A stretch of DNA of 20,104 bases from an uncultured Actinomycetes bacterium (GTDB lineage: Bacteria; Actinomycetota; Actinomycetes; Mycobacteriales; Mycobacteriaceae): NCBI GenBank assembly GCA_903911165.1, contig CAIWCQ010000240.1, forward strand, positions 1 to 20,104, written 5' to 3'. The translations under genes were made by a program, and so were the position numbers. The notes under the pieces were generated by a model. It was given only the letters and a program-made list of their open reading frames with translations. It had not been told where the DNA came from and did no database searches. Shown one piece after another: positions 16,106 to 20,104 of this stretch (position 1 is its first letter; every line of letters starts with the position of its first letter).

Positions 16106-16812
16106 CACGACATCCAGACCAGCGACGCCAACCGGCCGGTCGGCGCGTCCCGGCGGTGGCTGAACAGCGCCGTGTCGGTGACAGTGCACCGCGGATCGAT
16201 GTCGATAGCGCTGACGCCGGCGGCGAGAAGTTGGCGGGCGATTCCGGCTCGCAGATCCAGCGCCGGCTTACCACTGCCCGTGGTTGTGCGACTTCCCGGC
16301 AACCGGGCCTCGACGTCGGCGGCCATCTCCTCGGGTACCTCGTAGTTGGCCCCGCTTACCGCGGGGCCCAGCAGTACCGACACGTCCGACGCACGGGCTC
16401 CGGCAGCCACCATGGCCTCCAGTGTCCGAAGCACGACACCGCTGGCCGCACCCACGCGCCCAGCGTGCGCAGCGCCGAGAACACCGGCCTCAGCATCGGC
16501 CAACAGCACCGGTACGCAGTCCGCGGTCACCACTGCGAGCGCCAGTCCGGGGGCCGTAGTCACCAACGCATCGGTGGCGTCGAACGCCTCCGTACGGGCT
16601 GCGTCGACGAACTCGACATGATCGCCGTGAACCTGGTTCATCCAGATCACCCGGTCCACCGACAGGCCGATGGCCGCGGCCAGTCGCGCCCGGTTGGCGG
16701 CCACCGCCGCAGGATCGTCACCGACATGATCACCGAGATTGAACGTGTCAAACGGGGGCGCGGACACCCCGCCGTCCCGGGTGGTGGTGACCCGGCGGAT
16801 CCGCCTACTCAT
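16105..16812 (-). CDS. pgeF: Peptidoglycan editing factor PgeF (YfiH / purine nucleoside phosphorylase family)
   Basis: This 235-residue protein has the metal/catalytic triad of the YfiH/laccase-domain family: NQVHGD (H62), TADCVPVLL (C99) and GAAHAGR (H116). The family includes factors that remove UDP-MurNAc-L-Ser errors made by MurC and enzymes acting on purine nucleosides. Its place in the murC-ftsZ cluster favours the peptidoglycan role. The usual AHAGWRG motif reads AHAGRVG, losing the conserved Trp; I believe this is shared by mycobacteria but cannot check. It starts at the ATG at 16812, 42 bp after ftsZ, and its stop shares one base with the yggS ATG. Confidence 0.93.
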   Translation of the reverse strand: MSRRIRRVTTTRDGGVSAPPFDTFNLGDHVGDDPAAVAANRARLAAAIGLSVDRVIWMNQVHGDHVEFVDAARTEAFDATDALVTTAPGLALAVVTADCVPVLLADAEAGVLGAAHAGRVGAASGVVLRTLEAMVAAGARASDVSVLLGPAVSGANYEVPEEMAADVEARLPGSRTTTGSGKPALDLRAGIARQLLAAGVSAIDIDPRCTVTDTALFSHRRDAPTGRLASLVWMS

Positions 16813-16854
16813 GAGGCAGGTCCGGGTGCGGCGGCGCGATAGGGCCGGGGTCCC

Positions 16855-18039
16855 TCAGTGCCGCATGAACGGGGGCACGTCGACATCGTCGTCGTCGTCG
16901 CCATATGCCGACGACCCGTTGGTGTACATCGGCGCGCTGACCGAAACCGGTTCCCGCGTCTCGATCGGCTCGAACACCGGCGAACTCAACTGACCGGCTG
17001 CCGCGGGGGCGATCGTGTGGGTTGTGCCGGCCGTACTCGCCGAACTGCTGCTGGTTGTGGCGTCGCCGATGATGATCGCCTTGCGGCTGGCCGAGTTCGG
17101 GTCGAAGCCAGCCGCGATCACCGTGACGCGGACCTCGTCGCCGAGTGAGTCGTCGATCACTGTGCCGAAGATGATGTTGGCCTCCGGATGCGCGGCGTCC
17201 TGTACCAGCGAGGCAGCCTCGTTGATCTCGAAGAGTCCGAGATCGCTGCCCCCGGCGATCGACATCAGCACACCCTGGGCACCCTCCATCGACGCCTCCA
17301 GCAACGGGGAGTTGATAGCCATCGCCGCGGCGGTCAGCGCCCGGCCGTCCCCCCGCGCTGAGCCGATTCCCATCAGCGCGGTGCCAGCACCGCTCATGAT
17401 GCCTTTGACGTCGGCGAAGTCGACGTTGATCAAGCCCGGGGTGGTGATCAGGTCGGTGATGCCCTGAACGCCGTTGAGCAGGACCTCGTCGGCGCTGCGG
17501 AAGGCGTCCATCAACGACACACCCGCGTCACCCATTTGCAGCAGCCGGTCGTTGGGGATCACGATCAATGTGTCGCAACTCTCCCGCAGTGCGGCGATGC
17601 CCGCCTCGGCCTGGTTGGACCGGCGCTTGCCCTCGAAGGAGAACGGGCGGGTCACCACACCGACGGTCAGCGCGCCCATCTTGCGGGCGACGTTGGCCAC
17701 CACCGGCGCGCCGCCGGTTCCGGTGCCACCACCCTCTCCCGCGGTGACGAATACCATGTCGGCTCCGCGGAGGAGTTCCTCGATTTCGTCCTTGGCGTCC
17801 TCGGCCGCCTTGCGACCGACATCCGGATCGGCGCCGGCACCCAACCCGCGGGTGGAGTCGCGACCGACGTCGAGTTTGACGTCGGCGTCGCTCATCAGCA
17901 GCGCCTGGGCGTCAGTGTTGATGGCGATGAACTCGACTCCCTTGAGGCCCTGTTCGATCATCCGGTTGACGGCGTTGACGCCGCCACCTCCGATTCCAAC
18001 GACCTTGATAACGGCGAGGTAGTTATGCGGTGGGGTCAT
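16855..18039 (-). CDS. ftsZ: Cell division GTPase FtsZ
   Basis: This 394-residue tubulin homologue forms the cytokinetic ring. The GTP-binding sequence [10 protein letters not shown] (15-24), the tubulin signature [11 protein letters not shown] (103-113) and the T7 synergy region [23 protein letters not shown] are intact. A variable Ser/Thr/Ala-rich linker (from about 322) leads to the conserved C-terminal tail [14 protein letters not shown]. In mycobacteria this tail contacts SepF and the acidic patch contacts FtsW. A GGAGGA sequence lies upstream of the ATG. The 214-bp leader between ftsQ and ftsZ carries the promoter and hairpin candidates listed separately. Confidence 0.98.
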   Translation of the reverse strand: MTPPHNYLAVIKVVGIGGGGVNAVNRMIEQGLKGVEFIAINTDAQALLMSDADVKLDVGRDSTRGLGAGADPDVGRKAAEDAKDEIEELLRGADMVFVTAGEGGGTGTGGAPVVANVARKMGALTVGVVTRPFSFEGKRRSNQAEAGIAALRESCDTLIVIPNDRLLQMGDAGVSLMDAFRSADEVLLNGVQGITDLITTPGLINVDFADVKGIMSGAGTALMGIGSARGDGRALTAAAMAINSPLLEASMEGAQGVLMSIAGGSDLGLFEINEAASLVQDAAHPEANIIFGTVIDDSLGDEVRVTVIAAGFDPNSASRKAIIIGDATTSSSSASTAGTTHTIAPAAAGQLSSPVFEPIETREPVSVSAPMYTNGSSAYGDDDDDVDVPPFMRH

Positions 18040-18090
18040 CGGCGTGGTCTTCCTCCGTGGTCGGATTCGAGTGCGAGACGACCTCCCGGC

Positions 18091-18129
18091 TAACCCTCAA
18101 CCTCAACCAGAGGCTTAGAGTTATGTCAA
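18091..18129 (-). promoter_or_regulatory. ftsZ: Candidate ftsZ upstream regulatory region
   Basis: Read on the minus strand, a TTGACA hexamer (complement of 18124-18129) is followed by CATAACTCTAA. About 17 bases further on come near-perfect tandem hexamers GGTTGA-GGTTGA-GGGTTA (complement of 18091-18109), about 50-70 bases upstream of the ftsZ ATG. TTGACA equals the consensus -35 box, but the -10 at the expected spacing is poor, so the exact promoter is uncertain. Multiple ftsZ promoters in this interval are known in mycobacteria. Confidence 0.4.
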
Positions 18130-18222
18130 GTTGTCGCGTAGGGAGAACTTATGACCGAGACGCTTCGGATTGGGGAGGCGCGCCCGCGTGTCGCGCGCCA
18201 AATTTCCCCGGGCACACATCTC

Positions 18223-18241
18223 CCCGGGCGCGCAGCCCGGG
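18223..18241 (-). terminator. GC-rich hairpin after ftsQ, possible attenuator/terminator
   Basis: A perfect 7-bp inverted repeat, CCCGGGC / GCCCGGG, with a 5-base loop lies 12 bases beyond the ftsQ stop. Further CCCCGGG blocks lie next to it. There is no U-tract. Mycobacterial terminators often lack one, so partial termination between ftsQ and ftsZ is plausible but unproven. Confidence 0.45.
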
Positions 18242-18253
18242 CGCACAGCGCCG

Positions 18254-19300
18254 CTACTTCACCGTCGGCAGATCAGGACTGGACACGTCGTACACCCGAC
18301 CAGGCTGGGTCAGCAAGGCAGCCAGCTTCTCGGCCTTCTCCCCGGTGCGATCGGTGGTGCCCCACACCACGGTCCGACCGTCGATCAGGGTCAGCGTGAT
18401 CGACGAGACCGACGGTGCCGCCACCCGACTCACCTGTGCCACCACCTCCGGTCGCAGGGCCGTCATCACCTGCAGTGCCGCCGTGGTCGGCGGATCGGCC
18501 GGTCCGGGGTTGTCGACATCGATATAGGGCAGTCCGGGCGGCGGCGGAGCGGTCGCAAAGTCCACGCCGTCACGGTCGAACAGGTGCGGTCCGTCGCCGA
18601 AGTCCTTGACCACGACCGGAATTCGCTCGACGATCGTGATTCGGACCGTCGACGGATACTCGCGTTGCACCCGGGCACTGGCCACCCTACGGATACCGGC
18701 CACCCGATCCGCCACCTCGTCGGTGTCGATCTGTAGCAGGGGCGTTCCTAGCCGGATATCGGCCACCCCGAGGACCTCATCACGGGTCACCGTGCCGACC
18801 CCGAGCACGACCACCGACCGGGCCGACATCGCCGGCGTGAAATAGAGCACCAGTCCCAGGGCCACGGTGATCACCGTCAGCACCACCGACCAGATAATCA
18901 GTCGCAGGCCCTTGACGGTTCGGGCGGTAATCCGTCTCGGCTGCTCGGCGACCTGGCCGCGAACCCGGCGCTTGGCTTCGCGCCGAGCCTGTTCTATGGC
19001 GGTGGCGCGTTGCTGGGCGTCCCGGCGCGCGGCACGTTCCCGGCGCTGCCGCCGGCGGGGGCCCTCGGAGTCCTCGGAGTCCTCGGAGTCCTCGGGGTCC
19101 CGGACCCCGTCTTGCCCGCCGGCTTCATCCGGGTCCCCTGGCTCATCCGGATCTACTAATTCATTTGGGTCCACGGGCTCGTCTGGATCTACTAATGCAT
19201 TTGGGTCTACTAATTCATTTGGGTCCACTGGTTCATTTGGGTCCGTCGGGGCGAGTGGAATCTCGCCGATGTCCCCCGGCAGCTCCGGTCGGTCAGTCAC
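18254..19300 (-). CDS. ftsQ: Cell division protein FtsQ with acidic hexapeptide-repeat N-terminus
   Basis: This 348-residue bitopic divisome protein has an N-terminal cytosolic part (1-131), one transmembrane helix (about 132-155, [20 protein letters not shown]) and an extracytoplasmic POTRA domain (about 158-228, [19 protein letters not shown] through VERIPVVV). The beta/FtsQ domain then runs to the C-terminus. The cytosolic part is unusual. Residues 20-61 are seven DPNELV-type hexapeptides, then [10 protein letters not shown], then a strongly basic Arg-rich stretch. I place the start at the GTG at 19300, which follows GGGGGAG and overlaps the murC stop by 8 bases. An in-frame ATG at 19330 is the alternative. 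Confidence 0.93.
   Translation of the reverse strand: MTDRPELPGDIGEIPLAPTDPNEPVDPNELVDPNALVDPDEPVDPNELVDPDEPGDPDEAGGQDGVRDPEDSEDSEDSEGPRRRQRRERAARRDAQQRATAIEQARREAKRRVRGQVAEQPRRITARTVKGLRLIIWSVVLTVITVALGLVLYFTPAMSARSVVVLGVGTVTRDEVLGVADIRLGTPLLQIDTDEVADRVAGIRRVASARVQREYPSTVRITIVERIPVVVKDFGDGPHLFDRDGVDFATAPPPPGLPYIDVDNPGPADPPTTAALQVMTALRPEVVAQVSRVAAPSVSSITLTLIDGRTVVWGTTDRTGEKAEKLAALLTQPGRVYDVSSPDLPTVK
19118..19243 (-). repeat. Seven 18-bp repeats in ftsQ encoding DPNELV-type hexapeptides
   Basis: Seven contiguous 18-bp units encode [36 protein letters not shown] and DPDEAG. Four units use AT-rich codons (AAT, GAA, TTA, GTA) that are rare in this genome, including three TTA leucines. A separate 9-bp repeat encoding EDS follows at about 19064-19095. 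Confidence 0.92.
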
Positions 19301-20104
19301 CGGCGCTCCCCCGGTCAGGCCCTCGCGCATCAGCTTTCACGCGCAGCGCCGCGATGATCTCCCGGCCGAGCAGTGTGACATCGCCGGCGCCCATCGTGAC
19401 AACTACGTCGCCCGGCATGGCCGCCGCGGCCACCTGTCCGGCGACGGCGGAGAAGTCCGGCACGTAGTGCACCGGGACGCCAACGTGACCGGCGATGGTG
19501 GCACCGCTGACTCCGGCCAGCGGTTGCTCGCGCGCGGCATAGACGTCAAGCACGAAGACTTCGTCCGCGCCCTCCAGCGCCTCGGCGAACTCCCGCGCGA
19601 AAGTCTTTGTGCGCGAATAGAGATGCGGCTGGAATACCACGATGCAGCGCGCGCCCGTGATGGCCGGGTGGCCGGTGGGGTCCTGTTCGGCGATCGCCCG
19701 CATGGCCGTCAATGCGGCCCGAACCTCGGTCGGATGGTGCGCATAGTCGTCGAACACCCGCACCCCCGCGGCGCTGCCCACCAGTTCGAAACGTCGGCGC
19801 ACACCCTCGAATCCGGCGAGTCCGTCGAGTACGGAATCGACGGATGCGCCTGCCTCGACCGCGGCCAGCACCGCGCCGAGCGCATTCAGGGCCATGTGCT
19901 GGCCGGGAACCGCAAGCCGCATGGTCCGCACCCCCGTCCGACCACCCTCGGCGGCCTCGTCTGCCAACCGAATATGAGCGACCGCGCCGATGCCGTGCTG
20001 TTCCCAGCCGACCAGCGTCGCGGCCAGGTCATCACCGGTTCCACTGCCGTAGCGCAGGACCCGCACACCGCGAGCGGCACTTCGGTCCGCCAACGCCGCC
20101 GCGC
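19293..20104 (-). CDS. murC: UDP-N-acetylmuramate--L-alanine ligase MurC, N-terminal part outside window
   Basis: This is the C-terminal 270 or so residues of MurC, which adds L-alanine to UDP-MurNAc with ATP, the first peptide step of peptidoglycan precursor synthesis. Visible parts are the end of the central domain ([15 protein letters not shown]) and the Mur-ligase C-terminal domain with [43 protein letters not shown] and [11 protein letters not shown]. The frame is open to the right edge, so the start and the ATP-binding loop lie beyond it. Its stop overlaps the ftsQ GTG by 8 bases. Confidence 0.96.
   Translation of the reverse strand, partial: AAALADRSAARGVRVLRYGSGTGDDLAATLVGWEQHGIGAVAHIRLADEAAEGGRTGVRTMRLAVPGQHMALNALGAVLAAVEAGASVDSVLDGLAGFEGVRRRFELVGSAAGVRVFDDYAHHPTEVRAALTAMRAIAEQDPTGHPAITGARCIVVFQPHLYSRTKTFAREFAEALEGADEVFVLDVYAAREQPLAGVSGATIAGHVGVPVHYVPDFSAVAGQVAAAAMPGDVVVTMGAGDVTLLGREIIAALRVKADARGPDRGSAGD

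Noticed and set aside
15395..16345. Plus-strand open frame of over 300 codons antisense to yggS/pgeF
   Set aside because: The minus strand holds YggS and PgeF with intact active-site motifs. The plus frame is a shadow.

Overview
The window looks like chromosome from a mycobacterium, probably a rapidly growing Mycolicibacterium-type species. It is high in G+C and uses GTG starts often. Its gene order closely follows the block I recall as Rv2133c to Rv2152c in M. tuberculosis: SCO1664-family protein, DUF3090, histidine phosphatase, uppP, small protein, lppL, pyrD, PEBP protein, M20 peptidase, and then wag31, yggT, sepF, yggS, pgeF, ftsZ, ftsQ, murC. The species is inference. The gene assignments rest on visible motifs and remembered family sequences.

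Left part (1-6523). A truncated DUF222/HNH (13E12-type) protein enters from the left and meets a minus-strand operon tail to tail. That operon, in transcription order, is small conserved protein, uppP, histidine phosphatase, DUF3090 and SCO1664-family protein. It is tightly packed (gaps of 40, 7 and 34 bp, then an ATGA overlap) and joins the undecaprenyl-diphosphate phosphatase to three poorly characterised actinobacterial families. Divergent from it run the lipoprotein lppL, a small DUF5703 protein and pyrD, the quinone-linked dihydroorotate dehydrogenase of pyrimidine synthesis.

Middle part (6527-11242). A minus-strand M20 peptidase and PEBP/YbhB pair faces pyrD. Then come a PknH-sensor-type lipoprotein and a tRNA-Leu(GAG), followed by a three-copy short tandem repeat, a TerC-family metal exporter (minus) and a class I glutamine amidotransferase (plus). 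Compared with the M. tuberculosis order as I remember it, the stretch from the lipoprotein to the amidotransferase is the variable segment between the M20 peptidase and wag31.

Right part (11187-20104, all minus strand). This is the division and cell-wall (dcw) end: murC (cut by the window edge), ftsQ, ftsZ, pgeF, yggS, sepF, yggT, wag31, a small membrane protein with an acidic repeat tail, and a SRPBCC-TIGR01777 fusion oxidoreductase. MurC makes UDP-MurNAc-L-Ala. FtsQ, FtsZ and SepF build the septal ring. Wag31 (DivIVA) directs polar growth. PgeF and YggS are housekeeping factors for peptidoglycan precursor fidelity and PLP balance.

Most of the window is conserved chromosome. I see no phage, insertion sequence, CRISPR array or new multi-gene system. 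The more unusual items are three in-frame coding minisatellites in envelope proteins (FtsQ with rare TTA/GTA codons, the Wag31-adjacent membrane protein, and LppL), a tandem repeat directly after the tRNA, repeated motifs upstream of sepF and ftsZ, and the little-studied phosphatase/DUF3090/SCO1664 trio coupled to uppP. No gene-free stretch exceeds 300 bases.
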